From an uncultured Tenacibaculum sp. (lineage in GTDB: Bacteria > Bacteroidota > Bacteroidia > Flavobacteriales > Flavobacteriaceae), in contig CANMWK010000016.1 in NCBI GenBank assembly GCA_947501615.1, positions 1 through 64,000 on the forward strand: 64,000 nt of DNA, written 5' to 3'. How positions within the stretch are numbered: position 1 is the stretch's first letter; every line of letters begins with the position of its first letter. Both the position numbers and the translations under genes were made by a program. The notes beneath the pieces were generated by a model, which ran no database searches, was not told the DNA's origin, and saw only the letters and a program-made list of their open reading frames with translations. Below, one piece after another: positions 10,301 through 17,427 of the stretch.

Positions 10301-10735
10301 AGTATCAGAAATTGTTAGAAAATAATAAGCTTTGTCTGCATATATATTTTGAATATGACTAGCCGTTTCATTAGCAATATCTACATTCCAACTATGAGGT
10401 CCAACTCCATAAAATAAAATAAAATCATCTGTGTTAAACCTATTGTCATCTTCACCTTCAATATAAATAGCATTCTCTACAAGATCTTCATTTCTAAAGT
10501 CAGAAGCTAATTCAGGTAATATTTTTCCCCCATTTCCATATATTTTAATATTTTTGGGATTTACAGAGTTTATATTAATTCCTAAATTGGATAAAAAATT
10601 AGCGTCAATTTTGAATATACCTGTTGTATCAACAGAAAATTTATACCATTCACCATTGGCAAGTACAGAGTTTCTGGTTTGACTAAATGCATAAGTAATG
10701 CAAAATATTAGGATAAAAAGTGACTTTTTTCTCAT
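7355..10735 (-). CDS. porU: Type IX secretion system sortase PorU
   Basis: Cell-surface cysteine protease/sortase of the gingipain (C25) fold. In established systems it removes the C-terminal signal from type IX cargo and joins the protein to lipopolysaccharide. The 1126-aa length is typical. Signal peptide at residues 1-19 (ending FSQ). The C25 core spans about 390-770, with His639 in FGHGGEDGL and the likely nucleophile Cys673 in VTCEFSRF. The C-terminal 90 residues (NYPNPFTNYTEF ... GVYVYKIKV ... YEKLVIL) look like a type IX sorting domain, which PorU is known to retain. Starts at ATG (MRKKSLF). Upstream lies a 185-base divergent region shared with gldJ. Confidence 0.95.
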   Translation of the reverse strand: MRKKSLFILIFCITYAFSQTRNSVLANGEWYKFSVDTTGIFKIDANFLSNLGININSVNPKNIKIYGNGGKILPELASDFRNEDLVENAIYIEGEDDNRFNTDDFILFYGVGPHSWNVDIANETASHIQNIYADKAYYFLTISDTPGKRITNAATVNIPPTLTISNFDDFIFYEQENINLLAVGRLWFGENFSANNNQSFSIPFNNALVGSNTLVKVTAVAQSSTVSNMSITANGTNTPIINFPPVSTSTSSGLARYGISNGTINASNDINIIIDYNNNGNPSANAFLDYIEVIGKKQLIATNTQFSFRSFEQAKHTGSITYEIQNAANIKDIWDVTNPLDPKKINNENVAANNYTFTALGGDLNEYIVLNSTDYFSPERTRNTAIQNQNLHGLSNIEYLIVTNEELMPQAQRLATYHQQNSNLNTSVVNVSQIFNEFASGSPDITAIRDFIKYLYDTSSGGLKYVCFFGDSSYDFKDRITGNNNIVPTFHAVNSFDLVASYVTDDFFVMIENTDGRMLPSDSIDIPSGRIPVTTIQEATAVVDKILSYYETDAFGDWRNNITLIADDIDTNTDQTLQSGLEEVADDIKNNKPIFNINKIYADAFKQENSSGGERYPDVKNAITNNMEKGNLVFNYFGHGGEDGLAEERILEVSQIQNFNNSNTLPLFITVTCEFSRFDNPLRDTAGEQLFLNPNGGAVSMITTTRDVFIFVGEAFNKELAKYVFDFDNADDSIAANLVKAKNETTSNQRFFIYFFGDPAMKLAIPKPDVRITKVNDVDISQPIDTFKALSKIKLEGIVSDSGGNVLTDFNGTVFTTVFDKPIDKTTLDNDGFGIVNTFDSQESKIFRGKSSVENGRFEFEFIVPKDIKITEGKGKISLYAQNENEDKAGVNFDITVGGINENAPEDTTGPELRAFMNDESFIDGGTTNASPNLIIKLSDSSGINTSITAVDHDIVAILDDNQAEPIVLNDFYETELNDFTKGEVNFKFRDLSVGTHTLKIKAWDTYNNSSETTLSFEVISDTKLTLENVLNYPNPFTNYTEFWFNHNKPNEPLEVQVQVFTISGKLVKTINQTIQTNGSLSRSITWNGLDDFGNKIGKGVYVYKIKVTSSVSNLTTEKYEKLVIL

Positions 10736-10920
10736 GAAATGTTCTAATATAACGAGACCTTTTGTCGGTTAGTATTCATTTTACAAGATTAATATAATAA
10801 AGTGAAAAAACAATCGTTAAGATTTAGTATTCATTAATAATTCAAAATTATTATATTTATATAATTGTTATGAATTTTAAATATTGTAAATTGGCAGACC
10901 CTAAAAAAAGAAGTTAATAC

Positions 10921-12618
10921 ATGAAAAGTACGTTAAAACTATTAGGTTTACTTGTTATCTCCACAATGATTTTTTCTTGTAATAGTTCAAGAAGAAGTTC
11001 AGGTAAATCTTCTCTAACAGGATGGAATTTTAATGATCCTAACTATGGTAATTATGTAAAAGGAGATTTCAAAGATGGAACAACTCCTCCTGGTATGGTT
11101 CATATTGAAGGTGGAACTTTTACTATGGGATTGGTACAGGATGATGTGATGTTTGATTGGAATACTACTCCAAAACAAATGCATGTTCGTTCTTTTTATA
11201 TGGATGAAGCAGAGGTTACTAATTCGGAATATAGTTTATTCATGCAATACACTAAAGATGTATTTCCTCCATCGGATCCACAATTTAAACACATATATCC
11301 TTCTGTTTTACCAGATACTTTGGTATGGAGAAAAGGTTTAGGAAATACAAACTTACTTTCTGAAAGTTATTTAAGACATCCTGCATATTCAGATTATCCA
11401 GTAGTTGGGGTTACTTGGATTCAAGCAAATCAATATTGTAAATGGAGAACAAATGCTGTTAACCTTAAAATATTAATGGACAAAGGAGTTATTACCAATA
11501 TTTTTAAAGAAGATTCTTTAGAGTTTAGAGGTAGAAATAACTTTGATACAGATGTATACTTAACTGATCCTTATGTTTTGTTTGATGGAGATTCTACAAT
11601 ATATAAGAAAGGTATTCCAGTTCCAAGAAAAAAAGGTGAGCCAAAACCAGAAAAAGGAGCATTTACTGGAAGACAAGTTACATCTTCAGATGGTATTCTT
11701 TCTCAAAAATTTAGATTACCTACAGAAACTGAGTGGGAATATGCTGCTAAAGCTATTTTCGAAAATAGAGAATATAATAATGTTCGTGGAAGAAAGAAAT
11801 ATGCTTGGAATGGTAAGTATACAAGAAATACATCTCGTTCTAGAAGAGGAGATCAGTTAGCTAACTTTAAGCAAGGTAAAGGTAATTATAGTGGTATTTC
11901 TGGATGGAGTAGTGATTTTGCAGATATTCCTAATGTTGTAAAGAGTTATCCACCTAATGCATTTGGGTTATACGATATGTCTGGTAATGTAGCAGAGTGG
12001 GTTTCTGATGTTTATAGACCAATTGTAGATGCTGAAGCTAATGATTTCAATTATTTTAGAGGTAATATTTATACTAAAAAATTAATTGATGAAAATGGTA
12101 AAGTAGTAATTATCGATGATAGTGAAGTAGAAATCGATACGTTAGTAAACGGAAAGATAACTACTAAAGGATTACCAGGTACTATTAAATATATACCAAT
12201 CACAAAAGATGATACCTACATGAGAAGAAATTATTCTTTTGCTGATAATTCTGATTTAAATGATGGTGATAAAAAATCTACTAAAGATTTTCAGGCTGAA
12301 GAGGATCAAATTGTCCCAAGGATGTATAACTCTCCTATAAGACCAGAAAGTGAAAAAGATTCATTAGGAAATGTGATTTCTAATTTAGAATACGATAAAA
12401 AGACAAGAAGAACACTTATAAGTAACAAAACTAGAGTTTATAAAGGAGGATCTTGGGCTGATAGAGAATATTGGTTAGATCCTGCACAGAGAAGATATTT
12501 TCCAGAATATATCTCTACTAACTTTATTGGTTTTAGATGTGCTACTGATAAAGTAGGACCTATGGTGAGAGATCAAAAAAGAACTGCAACACCTAGATAC
12601 AATTTTTCTAGAAAATAA
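10921..12618 (+). CDS. gldJ: Gliding motility lipoprotein GldJ
   Basis: Essential lipoprotein of Flavobacteriia gliding and type IX secretion; in Flavobacterium it is needed for GldK and other core components to be stable. The 565-aa protein has a lipobox ending at Cys20 (IFSC). A formylglycine-generating-enzyme/sulfatase-modifying fold follows, with GGTFTMG, MDEAEVTNSEY, RLPTETEWEYAAK, GNVAEWVSDVY, KGGSWADREYW and FIGFRCA. It shares this fold with GldK but carries the long internal insertions typical of GldJ. It is transcribed away from porU and ends at a strong terminator before murF. Confidence 0.95.
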   Translation: MKSTLKLLGLLVISTMIFSCNSSRRSSGKSSLTGWNFNDPNYGNYVKGDFKDGTTPPGMVHIEGGTFTMGLVQDDVMFDWNTTPKQMHVRSFYMDEAEVTNSEYSLFMQYTKDVFPPSDPQFKHIYPSVLPDTLVWRKGLGNTNLLSESYLRHPAYSDYPVVGVTWIQANQYCKWRTNAVNLKILMDKGVITNIFKEDSLEFRGRNNFDTDVYLTDPYVLFDGDSTIYKKGIPVPRKKGEPKPEKGAFTGRQVTSSDGILSQKFRLPTETEWEYAAKAIFENREYNNVRGRKKYAWNGKYTRNTSRSRRGDQLANFKQGKGNYSGISGWSSDFADIPNVVKSYPPNAFGLYDMSGNVAEWVSDVYRPIVDAEANDFNYFRGNIYTKKLIDENGKVVIIDDSEVEIDTLVNGKITTKGLPGTIKYIPITKDDTYMRRNYSFADNSDLNDGDKKSTKDFQAEEDQIVPRMYNSPIRPESEKDSLGNVISNLEYDKKTRRTLISNKTRVYKGGSWADREYWLDPAQRRYFPEYISTNFIGFRCATDKVGPMVRDQKRTATPRYNFSRK

Positions 12619-12642
12619 AATTTAATATTTCTAACATAGTAC

Positions 12643-12670
12643 AAAACCTCATTTTTTAATGAGGTTTTTT
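12643..12670 (+). terminator. Intrinsic terminator after gldJ
   Basis: AAAACCTCATT and AATGAGGTTTT form an 11-bp stem with a TTTT loop, followed by a long T-run, 24 bases after the gldJ stop. An in-frame ATG at 12659 lies inside the right arm and so is not the murF start. Confidence 0.9.
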
Positions 12671-12682
12671 TATTTTTACAAT

Positions 12683-13948
12683 ATGAGATTGGAAGATATT
12701 TATGAGCTGTACTGTCAGCATTATTTGGTAGACACAGATACAAGGAATATACGTAAGAACACTATTTTTTTTGCTTTAAAAGGAGCTAACTTTAATGGAA
12801 ATAGTTTTGCAGAAGAAGCTTTAAGTAAAGGTGCAATTTATGCCGTAGTAGATGAAGCAGAATATAAAACACAAGATAATATTATTGTAGTAGATAATGT
12901 ACTTGAAACTCTGCAAGCGTTAGCTAATTATCATAGAAATAAGCTTAATATACCTATTATAGGGTTAACAGGGAGTAATGGTAAAACTACTACAAAGGAA
13001 CTTATAGATGTAGTATTGAAACAGAAGTTCAAGACGAATGCAACTAAAGGAAATTTGAATAATCATATAGGAGTTCCGTTAACATTATTGTCTATGACAC
13101 CTAAAACTGAGATAGGTATTGTAGAAATGGGAGCAAATCATCATAAAGAGATTGCTTTTTTATCGAATATAGCTGAACCTGATTATGGATATATCACTAA
13201 TTTTGGAAAAGCACATATAGAAGGTTTTGGGTCTGTAGAAGGAGTTATAGAAGCTAAATCAGAATTGTATGAGTTTTTGATAGCAAATAATAAAAAGATT
13301 TTTGTCAATCAAAATGATCCTATTCAGTTACAAAAAACTCAAAATTCGGATACAATTTATATTGAGGAGACTTTAGCATTCATTAGTGCGAATCCAACTG
13401 TAAAATTTAAGTTTAAAAACCTTGAAGTCCATAGTAATTTAATAGGACGTTACAATTACAATAATATAGCTTGTGCAGTAACTATAGGAAGCTATTTTGA
13501 TATAGAGGCAATTAAGATAAAAGAAGCGATAGAAAGTTATGTGTCAGATAATAATAGATCTCAAATTATTATCAAAGGAAATAATGAAATTATCCTTGAC
13601 GCATACAATGCAAATCCAACAAGTATGCGTGCTGCTCTTGAAAACTTTAGTCAGACGAAGAGCGATAAATCAAAAATTGTTATTCTGGGAGACATGTTTG
13701 AATTAGGAGATACCTCTCAAGCAGAACATCAAGAAATAGCTGACTTATGTGATACCTTAAGTTTTCAGGAAATACTATTAGTAGGAAATCATTTTTCAGC
13801 TGTCGTTTCTAAAGGGAATCATCTTAAGTTCAAAGAATTTGATGATCTTAGAATTTATCTCGAAGAAAACGATTTAAAAAACAAAAGCCTTTTAATAAAA
13901 GGCTCTCGTGGTATGGCATTAGAAAGATCATTAGATTATATTAATTAA
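12683..13948 (+). CDS. murF: UDP-N-acetylmuramoyl-tripeptide--D-Ala-D-Ala ligase
   Basis: Cytoplasmic Mur ligase that adds D-alanyl-D-alanine to the UDP-MurNAc tripeptide, the last soluble step of peptidoglycan precursor synthesis. 421 aa from the ATG at 12683 (MRLEDIYELY). The N-terminal substrate domain has the FFALKGANFNGNSF segment at 29-43, the ATP loop is GLTGSNGKTTT (Lys101), the central EMGANH motif is present, and DAYNANPTSM marks the C-terminal domain. The upstream ATG at 12659 would add FFYFYN-type residues encoded by the gldJ terminator and is rejected. The last eight bases overlap the convergent kinase gene. Confidence 0.95.
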   Translation: MRLEDIYELYCQHYLVDTDTRNIRKNTIFFALKGANFNGNSFAEEALSKGAIYAVVDEAEYKTQDNIIVVDNVLETLQALANYHRNKLNIPIIGLTGSNGKTTTKELIDVVLKQKFKTNATKGNLNNHIGVPLTLLSMTPKTEIGIVEMGANHHKEIAFLSNIAEPDYGYITNFGKAHIEGFGSVEGVIEAKSELYEFLIANNKKIFVNQNDPIQLQKTQNSDTIYIEETLAFISANPTVKFKFKNLEVHSNLIGRYNYNNIACAVTIGSYFDIEAIKIKEAIESYVSDNNRSQIIIKGNNEIILDAYNANPTSMRAALENFSQTKSDKSKIVILGDMFELGDTSQAEHQEIADLCDTLSFQEILLVGNHFSAVVSKGNHLKFKEFDDLRIYLEENDLKNKSLLIKGSRGMALERSLDYIN

Positions 13949-14792
13949 TATTTGCCTTATGATAGTCTAATAAATTATCGATAGGTCTTTGAATAACACC
14001 AGATATATTTAAATCGTATTTTTTAGCTACTCTTTCTAGTATATCACCAAAGTAATGCGCTATAGAGCCTATAAAATATATTGGAGTAGAAGCATCTTTT
14101 TTATACGGAAGTACTCTATACTTAAAGAACTCTTCAAAACCTTTTTTGATAATTTTTTTAATGTATTTTTCTTCTTTAAACTCAAACATGAATTTAGCAA
14201 ATGTAGCAAGGTACATGTTCGGGTTTGGCTGTTTGTATAAGTTGAATTTTATATGATCAGCTTCTAAATCGTATTCTTTAGAGAATTTTGCAGCTATATT
14301 TTTTGGCATTTTACTATAGTAGTAATCTCTAATTAACTTTTTCCCAAAATAATTACCACTAGCTTCATCCATAATGATATAACCTAACGAAGCAGCTACC
14401 ATCTCCATATCAGTACCATTGTAATAGCAACTATTAGAGCCAGTACCTAAAATACAAACTATAGCAGGTTCTTTTCCTGAAGCAGCATAAACAGCAGCCA
14501 ACATGTCTTCAGCAATATGTATTTCTGCATTGCTGAAAATTTCTTGCATTACTTTGTTTAGAATTTGTACAGGTTTAGGTGTTCCACATCCTGCACCATA
14601 AAAATGTACTTCTGTAACTTCATCTTTGATATTAATTAATTGAAACATATTTATAATACGATTCTTTAACTCTTCTTCTCGAATTACAGCAGGATTTAAT
14701 CCTAATGTACGTACTCTAAACACTTCATTTTTATTATTATCTAAAGCAATCCAATCAGCTTTAGTCGATCCTCCGTCTGCTATTAAAATCAT
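13941..14792 (-). CDS. N-acetylglucosamine kinase-like protein (BadF/BadG family)
   Basis: Sugar kinase of the ASKHA (actin/hexokinase) fold, BadF/BadG/BcrA/BcrD branch, resembling GlcNAc kinases; it would phosphorylate an amino sugar from cell-wall turnover or chitin. 283 aa from the ATG at 14792 (MILIADGGSTKADW). The phosphate-1 loop DGGSTKADW is at 6-14, a GTGSNSCYY phosphate-2 loop lies near 118, and IGSIAHYFG lies near the end. A longer TTG start at 14816 adds eight residues with no family support. A TTG-N20-TATATTTG promoter precedes it. Its position next to murF fits a role in peptidoglycan recycling, which is an inference. Confidence 0.8.
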   Translation of the reverse strand: MILIADGGSTKADWIALDNNKNEVFRVRTLGLNPAVIREEELKNRIINMFQLINIKDEVTEVHFYGAGCGTPKPVQILNKVMQEIFSNAEIHIAEDMLAAVYAASGKEPAIVCILGTGSNSCYYNGTDMEMVAASLGYIIMDEASGNYFGKKLIRDYYYSKMPKNIAAKFSKEYDLEADHIKFNLYKQPNPNMYLATFAKFMFEFKEEKYIKKIIKKGFEEFFKYRVLPYKKDASTPIYFIGSIAHYFGDILERVAKKYDLNISGVIQRPIDNLLDYHKANIN

Positions 14793-14813
14793 TATTTTAG
14801 TTGATGTTTTAAT

Positions 14814-14844
14814 CAAATATATATGTTCCTAACTGTATACGCAA
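14814..14844 (-). promoter_or_regulatory. Promoter of the GlcNAc-kinase-like gene
   Basis: On the minus strand TTG (14842-14844), a 20-base spacer and TATATTTG (14814-14821) match the Bacteroidota promoter. The predicted start lies about 15 bases before the ATG at 14792. Confidence 0.6.
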
Positions 14845-14883
14845 TAGGTGAATAAATTTCAAACGTTTTCGTCGAAATAAAAG

Positions 14884-14913
14884 TTGAAAATTTGATAAAA
14901 TACTTTAATTTTG
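14884..14913 (+). promoter_or_regulatory. Promoter of the CpsB-like phosphatase gene
   Basis: TTG (14884-14886), a 19-base spacer and TAATTTTG (14906-14913) match the Bacteroidota consensus and predict a leader of about 17 bases before the ATG at 14937. This supports the ATG over the upstream TTG at 14892, which lies within the promoter. Confidence 0.65.
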
Positions 14914-14936
14914 ATTTTTGTTATTATTTCATAAAT

Positions 14937-15677
14937 ATGTTTTTTTTTAAAGAAAAGAGTATACCGCTAACTACGTTTTTTAATAAAGATTTTGTTGATA
15001 TTCATTCACACCTGTTACCAGGTATTGATGATGGATCAAAATCTATTGAAAACACGTTATTGTTGATAGAGAGAATGAGTTCTTATGGAATAAAGAATTT
15101 TATCACAACTCCACATGTCTTAGGAGATGTTTATCCTAATACATCTACTATAATAAAAGAAAAGTTAGCTGAAGTAAAATTAGCATTACAAGAAAAGAAT
15201 TTTAGTGATATAAAAATTCATGCGGCTGCAGAGTATATGATGGATGAAAAATTTTCTGAGCTATTAAAAGTGGGTGATATTCTTACTTTAAAAGATAATT
15301 TTATTCTTGTTGAAATGTCTTATTTCAATGCTCCGTTTAATTTGTATGACATTTTGTTTGAAATACAATTAAAAGGCTATAAACCAGTATTGGCTCATCC
15401 TGAGCGTTATGTTTTTTATCATAATGATTTTCAGAATTTTTATAAACTAAAAAAAGCTGGATGTTTATTTCAGTTAAATTTATTGTCTTTAACTCAGCAA
15501 TATGGTAAAAGTGTTCAAGGTACCGCAGAGAAATTACTCAAAGAAAATTTATATAATTTTGTTGGAACAGATACTCATCATGAGAATCATTTACGACTAT
15601 TACAAAAGATAGGTACAAAGAAAAATCTTAAGAAAATAGAAGGATTGATTAAGAATAATCAACAATTCTTATTCTGA
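14937..15677 (+). CDS. CpsB/CapC-type tyrosine-protein phosphatase (PHP family)
   Basis: Metal-dependent phosphatase of the PHP fold, like CpsB/YwqE, which removes phosphate from the tyrosine tail of capsule kinases. 246 aa from the ATG at 14937. Metal ligands are seen in VDIHSHLLPGIDDGS (Asp21, His23, His25), TTPHVLGD, AAEYM, AHPERY and GTDTHHENH. The likely partner is the Wzc-like tyrosine kinase encoded at 32.4-34.8 kb, although in many genomes the two genes are adjacent. It is monocistronic here, with its own consensus promoter. Confidence 0.85.
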   Translation: MFFFKEKSIPLTTFFNKDFVDIHSHLLPGIDDGSKSIENTLLLIERMSSYGIKNFITTPHVLGDVYPNTSTIIKEKLAEVKLALQEKNFSDIKIHAAAEYMMDEKFSELLKVGDILTLKDNFILVEMSYFNAPFNLYDILFEIQLKGYKPVLAHPERYVFYHNDFQNFYKLKKAGCLFQLNLLSLTQQYGKSVQGTAEKLLKENLYNFVGTDTHHENHLRLLQKIGTKKNLKKIEGLIKNNQQFLF

Positions 15678-15730
15678 TATTGATATTAATTAACTAGAAT
15701 TTAAATAAGTGTTGTAACTTAATTGAAAAG

Positions 15731-16177
15731 TTATTGATCACAATCTTCAGAGTTGGAAGGTTGATCTATCATATCGTTTAAATTTTCATGATATTTATTG
15801 GCAAAACGTTTTAAGTTTTCTTGAACTATTTTTCCTTCACTATTAATTACTTTTTCTTCTAAAAGCACTTTAATAGTATGTTTCCAGCCCCTAGCTTTAA
15901 GTCTTGTGGATTCAATTTTAAAATTTTCTTTAGTAAAAAAAAGTTTTTTAAACCCTCCGTTGATATATCTTTTACTATTGTATGTTACAAAATCGCAAAT
16001 TTCTTCATTTGATGCTAATGCATACAATTTGAGTTCTGAATTAAGAGTTCTTCTTTCATATTTTAATATGGCTTTCTTATTTAAATATACTTTACCGTCC
16101 CATAACTTTACTTTTTGTGCATGAGAGAAGTTACAAACAAAACATAAAATAACTATTATTGTAAATTTCTTTATCAT
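15731..16177 (-). CDS. Exported protein of unknown function
   Basis: 148 aa with a signal peptide (about residues 1-20, ending SHAQ) and a small, lysine-rich mature part. I recognise no domain. The features seen are a KVKLWDGKVYLNKKAILKY start that resembles other small flavobacterial secreted proteins, two cysteines (in EEICDF and at the extreme C-terminus SEDCDQ) and no membrane segment. It is convergent with the phosphatase gene and is separated from the next lipoprotein gene by 95 bases with a possible terminator. Real coding is supported by the signal peptide and the ATG start. Function unknown. Confidence 0.65.
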   Translation of the reverse strand: MIKKFTIIVILCFVCNFSHAQKVKLWDGKVYLNKKAILKYERRTLNSELKLYALASNEEICDFVTYNSKRYINGGFKKLFFTKENFKIESTRLKARGWKHTIKVLLEEKVINSEGKIVQENLKRFANKYHENLNDMIDQPSNSEDCDQ

Positions 16178-16190
16178 AGTAATAAGTTTT

Positions 16191-16217
16191 TAAAAAGTTA
16201 GATTTAAAACTTTTTTA
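16191..16217 (-). terminator. Weak terminator after the symporter operon
   Basis: TAAAAAGTT and AACTTTTTTA form a 9-bp AT-rich stem 56 bases past the lipoprotein stop. The low GC content makes it a weak call. Confidence 0.3.
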
Positions 16218-16272
16218 GGATCAAAAAATATACCAAATGCATCAAATTTAAATTGATTTGAATTTGAGTGTT

Positions 16273-16764
16273 CTAACCAGGGAGGTTAATACGGTTTAAA
16301 TTTTTTTGATGCAGTTTAATGATTTCGTTTTCTATATCCTGTAGTATTTTAGGGCATCCACATTGATAGTCTTCACAAGAAATCGTTTTTACTTTATCAT
16401 CTAATTTTATATAAATTTTTAAAATACTAGAACAAGAAGTGTTGCAGTTATACTTTTCCTTTAAATTCCATAGACTATCATTATCAATTTTTGTAATAAA
16501 GTTTAAAAGTTGTTTTTTTGAAATAGATTGTTTTGATTTTTGATCGTATTTCGAAATTTTATGTGTTTTATCAAAACTATTATGATTTGATTTCTCTGGG
16601 AAAAATTGTATAACAGTATCCTTTAAAACAAAAGTATCGTAATGAAAAGCACCTCTTTCTAATCGTATCTCTATGTTGTTTTCAATTAGGATATCTTTTT
16701 TAATATGTCTAGAACAATTTAATACAACGAAAATGTTTAATAGAAGAAGGATGACTTTTTTCAT
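16273..16764 (-). CDS. Small lipoprotein of unknown function
   Basis: 163 aa with a lipobox at VLNC (Cys17), so probably membrane-anchored. The mature part contains a paired-cysteine stretch (NCNTSCSSILKIYIKL and CEDYQCGCPKI) that could form disulphides in the periplasm. No family recognised. It begins two bases after the cupin gene stops and is the last member of a tightly packed unit with the symporter, a 56-residue basic protein and the cupin. The general layout (beta-rich, DSLWNL, followed by a conserved-cysteine C-terminus) resembles other uncharacterised Bacteroidota lipoproteins, but that is an impression only. Confidence 0.65.
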   Translation of the reverse strand: MKKVILLLLNIFVVLNCSRHIKKDILIENNIEIRLERGAFHYDTFVLKDTVIQFFPEKSNHNSFDKTHKISKYDQKSKQSISKKQLLNFITKIDNDSLWNLKEKYNCNTSCSSILKIYIKLDDKVKTISCEDYQCGCPKILQDIENEIIKLHQKNLNRINLPG

Positions 16765-16766
16765 GA

Positions 16767-17267
16767 TTAATGATGTGTCAATCTAGAAATAATTTCTCTA
16801 TGTTGAGGAAACAATTCGATTAATGCTTTTCGTTTAGGTAAAACAAAATCGTTAAAATCAAATCCAGGAGCTACAGTACAACCCGTGAAGGCAAAACTAT
16901 TTTGTTGTATAATTTCCGCAGCAAACCAATATTGGGCAGGAACTACAAATTGAGGAACTTCATTTTGAATAACATCATTACCAATTAAAACAAAAGAATA
17001 ATCACCTTCAGGAGAAATCATATGTAATTTTAAGGTTGTTCCTAAATAAAAATGCCAAGTTTCATCTTGATTAATTTTGTGAAAGGCAGAAAAGTTTTCG
17101 GATGTTAGTAAAAAGTAAATACTAGTACTATAATTTCTATCACCTATAAAATTACTTCCTAAACTTTTGTTTTCAATAATTCCTTTGCTTCTGTAGGTTT
17201 CTTTAAAGTATCCACCTTCTGGATGTTGTGTAAGATTAAATTTGTTAATTATCTGTTTAGCTGTCAT
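16767..17267 (-). CDS. Cupin domain-containing protein (DUF985)
   Basis: Single-domain cupin of the DUF985 family, 166 aa, matching the family length. Characteristic pieces are LTQHPEGGYFKETYRS (residues 12-27), the barrel strand SIYFLLTSENFSAFHKINQDETWHFYLG with the His/Glu putative metal site, QFVVPAQYWFAAE and FTGCTVAPGFDFNDF. Family members are suspected to bind sugars or act as epimerase-like enzymes, but the function here is unproven. Its ATG overlaps the end of the 56-residue ORF by 11 bases, so co-translation with it is likely. Confidence 0.85.
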   Translation of the reverse strand: MTAKQIINKFNLTQHPEGGYFKETYRSKGIIENKSLGSNFIGDRNYSTSIYFLLTSENFSAFHKINQDETWHFYLGTTLKLHMISPEGDYSFVLIGNDVIQNEVPQFVVPAQYWFAAEIIQQNSFAFTGCTVAPGFDFNDFVLPKRKALIELFPQHREIISRLTHH

Positions 17268-17427
17268 TATTTTCTTCTGCTTTAGCTTCGTTTGCTTTTT
17301 TAATAATTGCTTTTAAACGCTCTTTTGTTTTTTGTTTTTCTAACCGAAGCTTATTTTCTTTTTGCTTCATTAACCGACTATGTTTGGCTTTGTTAACGGT
17401 ATTTTTAGCTTTTCCTTTTTTAGCCAT
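17257..17427 (-). CDS. Small lysine-rich basic protein
   Basis: A 56-residue ORF bridging two genes: its ATG (17425-17427) overlaps the symporter stop by eight bases and its TAA overlaps the cupin start by 11. It begins MAKKGKAKNTVNKAKHSRLM and continues with KQKENKLRLEKQKTKERLKAI, so it is highly basic and predicted to be one long helix, possibly coiled coil or nucleic-acid binding. The two-sided overlap and steady reading frame argue that it is real. No known family recognised. Confidence 0.6.
   Translation of the reverse strand: MAKKGKAKNTVNKAKHSRLMKQKENKLRLEKQKTKERLKAIIKKANEAKAEENNDS

Noticed and set aside
12659-12682. Earlier in-frame ATG for murF
   Set aside because: It lies in the right arm of the gldJ terminator and adds residues not typical of MurF; the ATG at 12683 fits the family.
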